A stretch of 64,000 nucleotides of DNA from Stakelama flava (GTDB taxonomy: Bacteria > Pseudomonadota > Alphaproteobacteria > Sphingomonadales > Sphingomonadaceae): the NCBI RefSeq assembly GCF_019351405.1, contig NZ_JAHWZX010000014.1, positions 23,058-87,057 of the forward strand. Direction: 5' to 3'. The notes below the pieces were generated by a model. The model worked only from the letters and a program-made list of their open reading frames with translations, was not told the DNA's origin and did not search any database. Numbering within the stretch: the first letter of the stretch is position 1; each line of letters starts with the position of its first letter. This document shows positions 34,072-43,441 of the stretch, piece by piece. A program made the position numbers and the translations under genes.

Positions 34072-35120
34072 CTTTGACCGACCGCCTCGCCCTGACCGTC
34101 CCGATTTTTCAGGCACCGATGGCGGGCGTTTCCACGCCTGCGCTTGCCGCCGCGGTGTGCGAGGCGGGAGGGTTGGGTGCGCTGGGGCTGGGCTCCAGCA
34201 ACGCCGAAACCGCACGAACGATGATTCGCGAAACGCGCGAACGCACTACCCGCCCGTTCAACGTCAACCTGTTCGTCCATGCCGACCCGGCTGAAGACTG
34301 GCCGCGCGAAACAGCCTGGCTGAAAGCGCTGGGCCACAGCTTTGCCGAAGCTGGCGCGGAGCCGCCGGATGCCCTTCGCACCATCTATCGCAGCTTTGCG
34401 CACGACGACGCGATGCTCGCCATGCTGCTGGACGAAAAGCCGGCGGTGGTGAGCTTTCATTTCGGTCTTCCCGACGCCGGGCGGATCACCGCGCTTCACG
34501 AGGCGGGCTGCCTGCTGCTCGCCACCGCGACCAGCCCCGATGAAGCGCGGGCGGCGGAGCGCGCCGGGATCGACGCCATTGTCGCGCAAGGCTTCGAAGC
34601 TGGCGGGCATCGCGGGATTTTCGATCCCGACGGGCATGATGAACAGCTTGGCACCCTCGCGCTCACCCGACTGCTCGCATCGCGCTGTTCGGTCCCGGTG
34701 ATCGCCGCCGGCGGAATCATGGACGGCGCCGGAATTCGCGCCGCGCTTGATCTGGGCGCGATCGCAGCGCAGCTCGGCACGGCTTTTATCGCCTGTCCCG
34801 AAAGCGCAGCCGATGACGGGTATCGCGCCGCGCTGACGGGAGAGGCGGCAGAACATACGATTATGACGCGCGCCATTTCGGGCCGCCCGGCGCGCGCGCT
34901 TGCCAACCGGTTTACCCGCCTCGGATCGAGTATCGACGTGCCGCCACCCGATTATCCGCGTGCCTATGATGCCGGGAAAGCGCTCAACGCCGCGCACAAG
35001 GCAAAGGGAGAGGCCGGGTTCGGCGCGCAATGGGCGGGGCAAGGTGCGCCACTCATCCGTGCGATGCCAGCCAGCGAATTGATGGCGCAGCTTCGCCGGG
35101 AGTTGCACGACGTACGCTAG
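34068..35120 (+). CDS. Nitronate monooxygenase family flavoprotein
   Basis: A 350-residue TIM-barrel flavoprotein of the 2-nitropropane dioxygenase group. The N-terminus (VPIFQAPMAGVSTPALAAAV), FMN-site sequence (VAQGFEAGGHRG, then PVIAAGGIMDGAGIRAAL) and AQLGTAFIACPES are all family signatures. It oxidises alkyl nitronates such as the toxin propionate-3-nitronate. GTG 34068 overlaps the stop of the DUF4396 gene, so the pair is translationally coupled; whether the two act together is unknown. Its stop is only 3 nt from the convergent dprA stop. Confidence 0.9.
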   Translation: MTLTDRLALTVPIFQAPMAGVSTPALAAAVCEAGGLGALGLGSSNAETARTMIRETRERTTRPFNVNLFVHADPAEDWPRETAWLKALGHSFAEAGAEPPDALRTIYRSFAHDDAMLAMLLDEKPAVVSFHFGLPDAGRITALHEAGCLLLATATSPDEARAAERAGIDAIVAQGFEAGGHRGIFDPDGHDEQLGTLALTRLLASRCSVPVIAAGGIMDGAGIRAALDLGAIAAQLGTAFIACPESAADDGYRAALTGEAAEHTIMTRAISGRPARALANRFTRLGSSIDVPPPDYPRAYDAGKALNAAHKAKGEAGFGAQWAGQGAPLIRAMPASELMAQLRRELHDVR

Positions 35121-35123
35121 AAG

Positions 35124-36212
35124 CTAGGCGAGGCTTACCCTGCCCCCCGCATGCCGTTCCAGCCGTCCGGCCAGTTCCAGTTCGAGCAGCACCGTCTGAA
35201 CCGCGGCGGGCGCATGGCCTGACTGGCGGATGAGTTCGTCGACCGCGACCGGCACGGGGCCGAGCAGACCGGCGACATTGCGCCGTTCCACATCGCTGGC
35301 GTCGGCCGCGGGCGGCGCGCCGCCGAACGACGAGGATGGCGAGCGTACCGCGCGTGCGTCGATGGGCCGGATCATCTCGATAATGTCTGCCGCCGACTGG
35401 ACCAGCGTCGCCCCTTCGCGGATCAGCATATTGCATCCCTGCGCACGCGGATCGAGCGGGCTGCCCGGCACCGCCATGACCTCGCGCCCCGCCTCCCCGG
35501 CAAGCCGCGCTGTGATGAGCGACCCCGATTTCGGCGCCGCTTCCACCACCACCGTGCCCAGGCTCAACCCCGCGATGATCCGGTTGCGATAAGGAAAGTG
35601 TCGCGCGCGCGGTTCAGTGCCCGGCGGCTGTTCGGCGATCAAAAGCCCGCGATTTGCCACCGCTTCCTGAAGCTCGGCATTTTCGGGCGGGAACGCGATG
35701 TCGATGCCGCTGGCGATCACGCCCGCCGTGCCGCCATCGATCGCGCCGATATGCGCCTGCGTATCGATTCCGCGCGCCAGTCCGGACACGACGGTCAGGC
35801 CCTGCCCCGCCAGCCCTTGCGACAATTGCCGGGCGAAACGGCATGCGGCGGCTGACGCGTTGCGTGCGCCGACCATCGCGATGCAAGGGCGCGCCATCAG
35901 CGCTGAATCGCCGCGCAGGATCAGCGCGGCCGGCGCATTGTCGAGTTGATCGAGAAGCGGCGGATAGTCCGCATCGTCGCGAAACAGATAGCGCGCGCCC
36001 AGTTTCTCCACCTGCGCGATTTCGCGCACGACCATGCGTTCATCGGCGATGACCGGTGTCCTGCCCCCGCCGCGCCGGGCAAGGTCGGGAAGCGCGTCGA
36101 GCGCCGCAGCCGCACCTCCGAAACGCGCGACGAGCTGCATATAGGAAACCGGCCCGACATTGGCGGAACGGATCAGGCGAAGCCGCGCGAACCGGACGTC
36201 CGGTTCGCTCAA
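35124..36212 (-). CDS. dprA: DNA processing protein DprA
   Basis: A 362-residue protein that loads RecA on incoming single strands during natural transformation. The Rossmann-like core has MVGARNASAAACRFA, VVSGLARGIDTQAH and FPYRNRIIAGLS. An N-terminal helical region precedes it, and a C-terminal winged helix (PVAVDELIRQSGHAPAAVQ) is present. The start is TTG 36212, overlapping the plsY stop as TTGA; no ATG or GTG is better placed, and the long upstream frame is plsY antisense-like noise. plsY-dprA is a common alphaproteobacterial pair, often next to topA. Confidence 0.93.
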   Translation of the reverse strand: MSEPDVRFARLRLIRSANVGPVSYMQLVARFGGAAAALDALPDLARRGGGRTPVIADERMVVREIAQVEKLGARYLFRDDADYPPLLDQLDNAPAALILRGDSALMARPCIAMVGARNASAAACRFARQLSQGLAGQGLTVVSGLARGIDTQAHIGAIDGGTAGVIASGIDIAFPPENAELQEAVANRGLLIAEQPPGTEPRARHFPYRNRIIAGLSLGTVVVEAAPKSGSLITARLAGEAGREVMAVPGSPLDPRAQGCNMLIREGATLVQSAADIIEMIRPIDARAVRSPSSSFGGAPPAADASDVERRNVAGLLGPVPVAVDELIRQSGHAPAAVQTVLLELELAGRLERHAGGRVSLA

Positions 36213-36811
36213 CGCGAGCCGCCGACGCGCGGCTCCTCCCCGGACATCAGCCGATCGATATTCTGGCGATGCTTCCAAACGGTGAGCAGGGCCAGCGCGA
36301 GGTACAGCAGCACCAGATCGAACCGGCCGAACCATGCGGCGGTGACAGGCGTGCTGAGCGCCGCCGCCATCCCTGCGAGCGAGGAAATGCGAAGCGTCGC
36401 AAGCAGGCCCAGCCAGAGCAGCGCATAGACCAGCGCGCAGGGCCAATGCAGCGCGAGCGCGATCCCCATAAAGGTCGCAACCCCCTTCCCGCCCCGGAAT
36501 TTCAGCCAGATCGGGTAACAATGCCCCAGAAAGACGGCGGCAGCGGCGAGCAGTTCGTTGCCCGGAAAGACCAATCCCGCCAGCCAGACCGCAGCCCAGC
36601 CCTTGAACAGATCGAGCAGTAGCGTTGCCGCGGCCAGTCCCTTGCGCCCGGTGCGCAGCACATTGGTCGCGCCGATATTGCCCGATCCGATGCTGCGCAG
36701 ATCGCCCGCCCCGGCAAGCGCGGTCAGGATCATGCCGAACGGAATCGCGCCCAGCAAATAGCCCAGCAATAATGCTCCGGCAGGTGCCATCCAGATGATT
36801 TCGGTCTGCAC
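36209..36811 (-). CDS. plsY: Acyl-phosphate:glycerol-3-phosphate acyltransferase PlsY
   Basis: A 200-residue integral membrane enzyme with five hydrophobic segments. It moves an acyl group from acyl phosphate to glycerol 3-phosphate, the first step of phospholipid synthesis. Motif 1 (IGSGNIGATNVLRT, about residues 41-54), motif 2 (GHCYPIWLKFRGGKGVAT) and motif 3 near HRQNIDRL are all present. It is divergent from murI and coupled to dprA by a 4-nt overlap. Confidence 0.96.
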   Translation of the reverse strand: MQTEIIWMAPAGALLLGYLLGAIPFGMILTALAGAGDLRSIGSGNIGATNVLRTGRKGLAAATLLLDLFKGWAAVWLAGLVFPGNELLAAAAVFLGHCYPIWLKFRGGKGVATFMGIALALHWPCALVYALLWLGLLATLRISSLAGMAAALSTPVTAAWFGRFDLVLLYLALALLTVWKHRQNIDRLMSGEEPRVGGSR

Positions 36812-36922
36812 TAAATCCCCTTGCAGCCCGCAAGCTAGGCCGTCAATTGCGCAACGGCAACAACCTCGATCAGCTTTGCGCCCGCTTGACGATGGCGAAG
36901 CGCCAGCCCATCAGCGCGCGCC

Positions 36923-37720
36923 ATGACCGACACGCGGCCAGTGCTGTTTTTCGATTCCGGCGTCGGCGGGCTGTCCGTGCTGGGGCCGACGCGCGCGCTG
37001 CTGCCCCACGCGTCTATCGTCTATGCGGCCGATTCGGCCGGCTTTCCCTATGGCACGCGCAGCGACGCCGATATCGCGGCACGCGTGCCCGCGCTGCTCG
37101 GCCGGCTGACCGAACGCTACCACCCCCGCCTGATCGTCATCGCGTGCAATACGGCATCGACCATCGCGCTCGCGGCGGTTCGCGCCGCGCTGGACCTGCC
37201 GGTGGTCGGCACCGTACCGGCGATCAAGCCCGCCGCGCAGCAGAGCGGCACGCGAGTCATCGGCGTGCTGGGTACCCCCGCCACCGTGCGGCAGACCTAT
37301 GTCGACGATCTCGCCGCGCGTTTCGCGGGCGATTGTGTGGTCCTGCGCCACGGGTCGGCCGAACTGGTGAAACTGGCAGAGGCGAAATTGCGCGGCGAAC
37401 CGGTCGAACCCGCCGCTTATCGCGAAGCGCTGGATGGGCTGTTCGGGCAGGAAGGCGGCGGCGAGATCGATATTGTCGTCAATGCGTGCACCCATTTCCC
37501 GCTGATCGCGCAGGAACTTTCGCAAGCCGCGCCGCATCCGGTGCGCTTCATCGATGGTGGACCGGGGATTGCGCGGCGCATTGCCCATCTGACCGCCGGT
37601 CAGTCATGGCCGGAAACTTCCCCGCCGGGCAAGGCTGTTTTCACCCGGCTGGGCCACGCGGAACGCGCGCTGGAACCGGCGCTATCCGGCTTTGGCCTCG
37701 ATACCATCGAAGCGCTGTAA
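36923..37720 (+). CDS. murI: Glutamate racemase
   Basis: A 265-residue cytoplasmic enzyme that supplies D-glutamate for peptidoglycan. The N-terminal FFDSGVGGLSVL is diagnostic. The two catalytic cysteines are Cys75 (ACNTAST) and Cys189 (NACTHFPL), at the expected spacing. A GTG or ATG further upstream is not needed: ATG 36923 gives the normal N-terminus. Divergent from plsY with 111 nt between. Confidence 0.96.
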   Translation: MTDTRPVLFFDSGVGGLSVLGPTRALLPHASIVYAADSAGFPYGTRSDADIAARVPALLGRLTERYHPRLIVIACNTASTIALAAVRAALDLPVVGTVPAIKPAAQQSGTRVIGVLGTPATVRQTYVDDLAARFAGDCVVLRHGSAELVKLAEAKLRGEPVEPAAYREALDGLFGQEGGGEIDIVVNACTHFPLIAQELSQAAPHPVRFIDGGPGIARRIAHLTAGQSWPETSPPGKAVFTRLGHAERALEPALSGFGLDTIEAL

Positions 37721-37752
37721 AGCGGCGCACGGCCGCGCCAAAACCGGTGGTT

Positions 37753-37932
37753 TCAACCGCGCCGCGGGATGGTGGAACTTGCCATGTCGGCATCGTCGCG
37801 CGCCATCACGCAATAGCGCTCGGCCATCTCGCGATGCGCCCTTCGCGCCGATGCATCGACGGCGCGATCAGCCGATTCGCGTTCCTCGCGTTCGCGTTTT
37901 TGCCAATATTGGCGGTGTGGATGATCAATCAT
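37753..37932 (-). CDS. Small basic/acidic hypothetical protein (59 aa)
   Basis: A 59-residue soluble protein rich in Arg, Glu, Ala and Asp, probably one long helix (QKREREERESADRAVDASAR). ATG 37932 has a strong site (GAGGGGA about 6 nt upstream), which is the main support. It has no Cys-pair or known motif. It is convergent with murI and divergent from hemA. I do not recognise it; small proteins of this kind are often missed. A longer frame to 38499 is antisense to hemA and is rejected. Confidence 0.6.
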   Translation of the reverse strand: MIDHPHRQYWQKREREERESADRAVDASARRAHREMAERYCVMARDDADMASSTIPRRG

Positions 37933-38045
37933 TCGCTTTCCCCTCGAAACCGAACGGGAGCGCTTTTTACGTCTCTCAGCCGCAGCCATGCCCGGAGTCG
38001 ATGGGCTGCGATATCGCCTTGTACCACAGCCGCGGGGGACGCGAC

Positions 38046-38059
38046 TTGATCGAGAGCAA
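38046..38059. promoter_or_regulatory. FNR/FixK-like box upstream of hemA
   Basis: TTGATCGAGAGCAA matches the FNR/FixK consensus TTGAT-N4-ATCAA at 9 of 10 fixed positions. It lies about 100 nt upstream of the hemA ATG. In Rhodobacter and Bradyrhizobium hemA is controlled by FnrL or FixK, so oxygen control here is plausible but unproven. Confidence 0.45.
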
Positions 38060-38157
38060 TCGCAGATAGGAAGGAACCTTTCGCCTACGGATGAATACGT
38101 AAAAGCGCAGCGCGACACTGGAAATCCCCGGCCGATGGGTTTACCCGCAGAGGAATC

Positions 38158-39402
38158 ATGACCAGCGAAACCCATGCCGTTCCGGGGATCGACTATAACC
38201 GCGCATTCGCGCAGGCGATCGACCGGCTCCATGCCGAGGGGCGCTATCGCGTCTTCATCGACATCCTGCGTAACAAGGGGATGTTCCCCAATGCGCGCTG
38301 CTTTGCGGGACATAATGGGCCGAAGCCGATCACCGTATGGTGTTCGAACGACTATCTGGCCATGGGGCAGCATCCAAAGGTCATCGCAGCGATGGAAGAG
38401 GCGTTGCACGATGTAGGCGCAGGTTCCGGCGGCACCCGCAATATCGGCGGCACCACCCATTATCATATCGATCTGGAGACGGAGCTGGCCGACCTGCATG
38501 AAAAGCAGGGCGCGCTGCTTTTCACCTCCGGTTACGTTTCGAACGAGGCGACGCTGTCGACGCTGGCCAAGATCCTGCCCGGCTGCATCATTTTCTCCGA
38601 CGAACTAAACCATGCATCGATGATCGCGGGAATCCGCAATTCGGGCTGCGAAAAACGGGTGTTCCGTCACAATGACGTCGAACATCTCGAAGCGCTGCTC
38701 GCCGCCGAGGACCCGGCCGTTCCAAAGCTGATCGCGTTCGAAAGCGTCTATTCGATGGATGGCGACATCGCGCCGATCCACGCGATCTGCGACCTGGCCG
38801 ACAAATACAACGCGCTCACCTATCTCGACGAAGTGCACGCGGTCGGCATGTACGGCCCGCGCGGCGGCGGCATTTCGGAACGCGACGACGCCGCACGGCG
38901 CCTCACCATCATCGAAGGGACGCTGGGCAAGGCGTTTGGCGTGATGGGCGGCTATATCGCGGCGGACAAGCAGATCATCGATGTGATCCGCAGCTATGCT
39001 CCCGGTTTCATCTTCACCACTTCGCTTTCCCCCGTGCTGGTTTCCGGCGCGCTGGCGAGCGTGCGGCACCTTAAATCCTCAAGCGCGGAGCGTGACGGGC
39101 AGCAGGCGGCGGCGGCGAAGCTGAAGGCGATGATGCGCGATGCCGGCCTGCCGGTCATGGATTCGACCACGCATATCGTTCCGCTGATGGTCGGTGACCC
39201 GGTGAAGGCGAAGCGGATCAGCGACATCCTTCTCGCCGAATATGGCGTTTACGTGCAACCGATCAATTTCCCGACGGTGCCGCGCGGGACCGAACGGCTT
39301 CGCTTCACGCCCGGCCCGGCGCATGACGAGGCGATGATGACCGAGCTGGTCGAGGCGCTCGTCGAAATCTGGGACCGGATGGAGCTAAAGCTCGCCGCCT
39401 GA
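38158..39402 (+). CDS. hemA: 5-aminolevulinate synthase
   Basis: A 414-residue PLP enzyme that joins glycine and succinyl-CoA, the first step of heme synthesis in Alphaproteobacteria. Family motifs include [17 protein letters not shown] (about residues 88-104) and the PLP lysine Lys258 in EGTLGKAFG. The C-terminal [20 protein letters not shown] is complete. A GAGGA sequence precedes ATG 38158. It supplies the heme that bphO would open to biliverdin. The 3' end overlaps a convergent ACT-domain gene by 18 nt. Confidence 0.97.
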   Translation: MTSETHAVPGIDYNRAFAQAIDRLHAEGRYRVFIDILRNKGMFPNARCFAGHNGPKPITVWCSNDYLAMGQHPKVIAAMEEALHDVGAGSGGTRNIGGTTHYHIDLETELADLHEKQGALLFTSGYVSNEATLSTLAKILPGCIIFSDELNHASMIAGIRNSGCEKRVFRHNDVEHLEALLAAEDPAVPKLIAFESVYSMDGDIAPIHAICDLADKYNALTYLDEVHAVGMYGPRGGGISERDDAARRLTIIEGTLGKAFGVMGGYIAADKQIIDVIRSYAPGFIFTTSLSPVLVSGALASVRHLKSSSAERDGQQAAAAKLKAMMRDAGLPVMDSTTHIVPLMVGDPVKAKRISDILLAEYGVYVQPINFPTVPRGTERLRFTPGPAHDEAMMTELVEALVEIWDRMELKLAA

Positions 39403-39801
39403 CCGGCCGTCGCGCTGAAGGGCCTGAAGCACGGCCAGCGCTGCCTCGGCGTCGGCCGTGGGAACGAAAACATGATCGTGGTGATAGGCAGCGACCATGT
39501 TCGCAGCGATGTCGTGCCGCGCCAGCGCGCCCGATACCGCGGCGGTCAGCCCAACCCCGTCAAGCGCGGAATGAACCGTTAGCGTGATGCAGCGCATCGG
39601 CGGAGAACACGCCAGCCCTTGCGCGCGATCGGTCGGTAGAATCAGCGACACGCCCTCCGCCTCCCGAAAACTTCCTGACGCGAACGCCGCGAACGCGCTT
39701 GCCGCCTGTGGATCGGCAAAGGTTGCGAAGACATACTCGCCCGGTTGCAATGCCGGCTCCATCGCGGCGATCATCGCCGCCGTTTCGCGCACCGCCATCA
39801 A
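39385..39801 (-). CDS. ACT domain protein (DUF2241-like)
   Basis: A protein of up to 138 residues with two ACT-like halves. The first ([20 protein letters not shown]) begins with the usual beta-strand; the second ([37 protein letters not shown]) is a clear ACT fold. The DxVGLT and HHDHVFVP pattern matches small ACT proteins of unknown ligand. Either of two adjacent ATG codons may start it. It converges on hemA with an 18-nt overlap of coding ends. Confidence 0.8.
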   Translation of the reverse strand: MMAVRETAAMIAAMEPALQPGEYVFATFADPQAASAFAAFASGSFREAEGVSLILPTDRAQGLACSPPMRCITLTVHSALDGVGLTAAVSGALARHDIAANMVAAYHHDHVFVPTADAEAALAVLQALQRDGRSGGEL

Positions 39802-39850
39802 CTATCATCCCCATCGGTTCCGGCGGCCGCCACCGCACCGATGACGCGGA

Positions 39851-40333
39851 TCAATCGCGGCAATAGCCTTCGCCCTGTTTCACCATCACGCAATTGCGTT
39901 TGCCCGCCAGATATTTGAGTCCCGTCTGATCGCCCGTCGCTTTTTTCAGGACATGATTACCGTCCGGTCTGGAAAAGGCGATGCCGTGATCGGTCGCAGT
40001 ACCATCGAACGTCCCCTTGTGATCCAGATCATATTGCATGGTCAGTTCGTAATCCGCCTCGCTATCCTCATCGGTCGGCTTCTTGATGTCGAGATAGGTG
40101 CCCTCCACCCCTACCCATTTGCCGATCCAGTCGTCATAGCGCCCCGGCTTCACCGGCCCGGCGATGGCGTTGCCCGCATCTTCGATTCCGTTTCCGACGC
40201 TGGAGGCGGTTTCGCCGATCGCGTTCGCGATCGCCTCGCTCGCATCCTCCGCGCCGTTGCGTTCCGCAGGACTCGACCCGCCGCACCCCGACAGCAGGGC
40301 GATGGAAAAAAGGGGGATCAGCAATTTGCGCAT
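39851..40333 (-). CDS. Hypothetical lipoprotein
   Basis: A 160-residue predicted lipoprotein: signal MRKLLIPLFSIALLSGC with acylated Cys17. An Ala/Glu/Gly/Asn-rich linker (residues 25-58) follows, then a compact domain (YDDWIGKWVGVEGTYLDI; HKGTFDGTATDHGIAF) that looks like a small beta-barrel of the lipocalin kind, with two late Cys (NCVM, GYCRD) that may form a disulfide. The start is ATG 40333; the longer frame is antisense to rpiB. It is divergent from rpiB with 51 nt between. Function unknown. Confidence 0.82.
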   Translation of the reverse strand: MRKLLIPLFSIALLSGCGGSSPAERNGAEDASEAIANAIGETASSVGNGIEDAGNAIAGPVKPGRYDDWIGKWVGVEGTYLDIKKPTDEDSEADYELTMQYDLDHKGTFDGTATDHGIAFSRPDGNHVLKKATGDQTGLKYLAGKRNCVMVKQGEGYCRD

Positions 40334-40384
40334 CTTGGCTCCTTCGTCTTGGCGCGCGGCGCGAAGGCCGGTAATAGGACGCCC

Positions 40385-40828
40385 ATGTCCCATATCATCG
40401 CCATCGCCGCCGATCATGCGGCCTATGAGTTGAAGTCCGAAATCGCCGATTGGTTGCGTGCAGCGGGTCACGAAGTGCTCGACCTGGGCACCGACGGACC
40501 GCAAAGCGTCGATTATCCCGATTACGGATACAAGCTGGCCAAGGCGATCGCCGATGGCGAAGCGCGGTTCGGCATCGCCCTGTGCGGATCGGGTATCGGC
40601 ATTTCGATGGCCGCCAACCGCAACCCCGCCTGCCGTTCGGCACTGGTTTCCGAACCACTGTCGGCCGAACTGGCGCGCAGCCATAATGACGCGAACGTCA
40701 TCGCGATCGGCGCGCGGCTGACCGGTCCTGAAATGGCGAAGGTATGCGTCGAACGCTTTCTCGCCACCGACTTTCTGGGCGATCGCCATTCGCGGCGAGT
40801 CGACAAGCTGGGCGCGCCGCAGCTTTAG
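40385..40828 (+). CDS. rpiB: Ribose-5-phosphate isomerase B
   Basis: A 147-residue RpiB/LacAB-type isomerase converting ribose 5-phosphate and ribulose 5-phosphate. The N-terminal [13 protein letters not shown], the catalytic Cys region [15 protein letters not shown] and [14 protein letters not shown] are conserved. The start ATG 40385 gives the normal length; the longer upstream frame is antisense to the lipoprotein gene. It precedes glyA on the same strand with 115 nt between, in which I see no further gene. Confidence 0.95.
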   Translation: MSHIIAIAADHAAYELKSEIADWLRAAGHEVLDLGTDGPQSVDYPDYGYKLAKAIADGEARFGIALCGSGIGISMAANRNPACRSALVSEPLSAELARSHNDANVIAIGARLTGPEMAKVCVERFLATDFLGDRHSRRVDKLGAPQL

Positions 40829-40943
40829 AGATGACGGTGGCAATCGGGATCGTCAGCGCATAGAAGCGGCACCGATTCCCGCCTCGCGGCACGCCGCTGC
40901 GCGCCCGGCGATTTTTCGCAACCCAACGCCAAGGGGACGCTAT

Positions 40944-42257
40944 ATGAGCACGAACCCGACGACCGAACTCACCCCGGACGGATTTTTCACCCGCGGTTTG
41001 GCAGAGGCCGATCCCGACATCTTTGCCGGCGTGCGCCACGAACTGGAACGCGAACAATATCAGATCGAATTGATCGCATCCGAAAACATCGTGTCGAAGG
41101 CGGTGCTGGAGGCGCAGGGCAGCATCTTCACCAACAAATATGCCGAAGGCTATCCGGGCAAGCGCTATTATCAGGGCTGCCACCCCAGCGATGAGGTGGA
41201 GCAGATCGCCATCGACCGGGCAAAGAAGCTGTTCGATTGCGGCTTCGCCAATGTCCAGCCGCATTCGGGGGCGCAGGCGAACGGCGCGGTGATGCTGGCG
41301 CTGACCAAACCGGGCGACACCATCATGGGGCTGAGCCTCGATGCCGGGGGCCACCTGACCCATGGCGCGAAGGCGGCGATGAGCGGCAAATGGTTCAACG
41401 CCGTGCAATATGGCGTGCGCAAGGAAGACGACCTGATCGATTTCGACGAGGTCGAGCGACTGGCCAAGGAACACCGGCCCCGACTGATCATCGCGGGCGG
41501 TTCGGCCTATCCGCGTCAGATTGATTTCGCCCGTTTCCGCGCCATCGCAGACGAGGTCGATGCGCTGTTCATGGTGGATATGGCGCATTTCGCAGGTATT
41601 GTTGCGGGCGGCCTCCACCCCTCGCCGCTGCCACACGCGCATGTCGTCACCACCACCACGCACAAGACGCTGCGCGGCCCGCGCGGCGGCATGGTGCTGA
41701 CCAATGACGAAGCGATTGCCAAGAAGATCAATTCGGCGGTGTTCCCCGGCCTTCAGGGCGGCCCGCTGATGCATGTCATCGCAGCCAAGGCGGTCGCGTT
41801 CGGCGAAGCGCTTCAGCCCGAATATAAGGGCTATATCAAGGCGGTGGTCGACAATGCCAAGGCATTGGCCGCGACGCTGAAGGAGCGCGGCAGCGATCTG
41901 GTCGCGGGCGGCACCGACACGCATGTGGCGCTGGTCGACCTTCGCCCGCTGGGCATTACCGGCAAGGACGCCGACGAGGCGCTGGAGCGCGCTGCGATCA
42001 CCTGCAACAAGAATGGCGTGCCGTTCGACCCGCTGCCGCCGATGAAAACCAGCGGTATCCGCGTCGGATCGCCCGCCGGTACGACGCGTGGTTTCGGCGT
42101 CGCCGAATTCAACGAAATCGGCCATATGGTCGCCGATGTCCTGGACGGACTTGCCGAAAAGGGCGAAAATGGCGATCCTCGCGTCGAGCAAGACGTGAAG
42201 CAGCGCGTACGCGCGCTGTGCGATCGTTTTCCGATCTATGGCGATTTGATGCGCTGA
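40944..42257 (+). CDS. glyA: Serine hydroxymethyltransferase
   Basis: A 437-residue PLP enzyme moving the one-carbon unit between serine and glycine with tetrahydrofolate. The N-terminal [15 protein letters not shown] and the PLP lysine Lys241 in [14 protein letters not shown] are canonical. A good AAGGGGA precedes ATG 40944. It is followed 35 nt later by nrdR, a frequent alphaproteobacterial pair, and no glycine riboswitch is seen upstream. Confidence 0.98.
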   Translation: MSTNPTTELTPDGFFTRGLAEADPDIFAGVRHELEREQYQIELIASENIVSKAVLEAQGSIFTNKYAEGYPGKRYYQGCHPSDEVEQIAIDRAKKLFDCGFANVQPHSGAQANGAVMLALTKPGDTIMGLSLDAGGHLTHGAKAAMSGKWFNAVQYGVRKEDDLIDFDEVERLAKEHRPRLIIAGGSAYPRQIDFARFRAIADEVDALFMVDMAHFAGIVAGGLHPSPLPHAHVVTTTTHKTLRGPRGGMVLTNDEAIAKKINSAVFPGLQGGPLMHVIAAKAVAFGEALQPEYKGYIKAVVDNAKALAATLKERGSDLVAGGTDTHVALVDLRPLGITGKDADEALERAAITCNKNGVPFDPLPPMKTSGIRVGSPAGTTRGFGVAEFNEIGHMVADVLDGLAEKGENGDPRVEQDVKQRVRALCDRFPIYGDLMR

Positions 42258-42292
42258 CGCGCATTGCGGCGGCGATTAGGAGCAAAAACTGA

Positions 42293-42754
42293 ATGCGCTG
42301 CCCGTTCTGCGCCCATGAAGACAGCCAGGTAAAGGATTCGCGCCCGACAGAGGACGGGACCGCCATTCGCCGCCGCCGCCAGTGCGAGGCGTGCGGTGCG
42401 CGTTTCACCACGTTCGAACGCATCCAGCTTCGCGATCTGACCGTGCTTAAGAGCGAGGAAAAGCGCGAACCGTTCGATCGCGACAAACTGGTCCGGTCGG
42501 TTTCGATCGCGTGCCGCAAGCGTCCGGTGGGCCGCGAACAGGTCGAAAAGCTGGTATCGGGAATTCAGCGGCAGCTTGAAACCGGCGGCGATCCCGAAGT
42601 GCCCGCCAAATTGATCGGCGAACTGGTGATGGCGGGATTGAAGGCGCTCGATTCGGTCGCCTATATTCGCTTTGCCAGCGTATATAAGGACTTCACCGAA
42701 GCGCGCGACTTTGAAGAATTTGCCGGGACGGTGAACGCGGTCGCGAAACAATAG
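42293..42754 (+). CDS. nrdR: Transcriptional repressor NrdR
   Basis: A 153-residue repressor of ribonucleotide reductase genes. The N-terminal zinc ribbon is intact ([12 protein letters not shown] and [12 protein letters not shown]), followed by the ATP-cone domain ([19 protein letters not shown]). It binds dATP or ATP and NrdR boxes. It follows glyA directly and is likely in the same transcript. Confidence 0.97.
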   Translation: MRCPFCAHEDSQVKDSRPTEDGTAIRRRRQCEACGARFTTFERIQLRDLTVLKSEEKREPFDRDKLVRSVSIACRKRPVGREQVEKLVSGIQRQLETGGDPEVPAKLIGELVMAGLKALDSVAYIRFASVYKDFTEARDFEEFAGTVNAVAKQ

Positions 42755-42821
42755 CCGCGAAACCAATCGTTTCTTCGCCGCGCACTTGATAGCCGCCACT
42801 GCCGCGCCCAAATGCGCACCC

Positions 42822-43403
42822 ATGTTGATCGAAACCGAAACCACCCCGAACCCGGCGACGCTGAAATTCCTTCCCGGCCGCACCGTCATGGAGGCGGGAA
42901 CGCGTGATTTCGCCAATCCCGAAGAAGCCGAGGTTTCGCCACTCGCCGAAACGCTGTTCGGACTGGGTGATGTGACCGGCGTTTTCTTCGGCAAGGATTT
43001 CATTTCGGTCACCGCGGTGCCCGGCACCGACTGGAATGCGCTGAAACCCGATGTACTGGGGGTGTTGCTGGACCATTTTTCCGCCGACATGCCGCTGTTC
43101 AAACAGGGCAGCGCCGCCGGGATTCAGGTTCCAGGCGACGACGGCGCGGTGGAATTTCCCGAAAATCCGGAAGATGCCGACATCGTCGCGCAGATCCGCG
43201 ACCTTATCGATACGCGCGTCCGCCCCGCCGTCGCGAATGACGGCGGCGACATCGTGTATCGCGGCTTTGACGAGGGGAAGGTCTTTTTGCAGATGCAGGG
43301 TGCCTGTTCGGGCTGCCCCTCCTCCACCGCGACGCTGAAGCAGGGAATCGAGCAGCTGCTCAAACATTATGTTCCCGAAGTGACCGAAGTACGCGCGGTC
43401 TGA
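42822..43403 (+). CDS. NfuA-like iron-sulfur cluster scaffold/carrier
   Basis: A 193-residue protein with the N-terminal Nfu domain (TETTPNPATLKFLPG) and the C-terminal NifU domain with CxxC (QGACSGCPSSTATLK). It carries [4Fe-4S] clusters to target enzymes; the two-domain type is common in Alphaproteobacteria. Starting at ATG 42822 removes twelve unconserved residues. It is followed 38 nt later by the nitroreductase gene, same strand. Confidence 0.94.
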   Translation: MLIETETTPNPATLKFLPGRTVMEAGTRDFANPEEAEVSPLAETLFGLGDVTGVFFGKDFISVTAVPGTDWNALKPDVLGVLLDHFSADMPLFKQGSAAGIQVPGDDGAVEFPENPEDADIVAQIRDLIDTRVRPAVANDGGDIVYRGFDEGKVFLQMQGACSGCPSSTATLKQGIEQLLKHYVPEVTEVRAV

Positions 43404-43441
43404 CCTTCGCGCAAAACATATACTGAACAAGGATGACTGCC

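Noticed and set aside
40698..42191. 497-codon frame on the minus strand
   Set aside because: It is antisense to glyA and rpiB, with no recognisable protein features.
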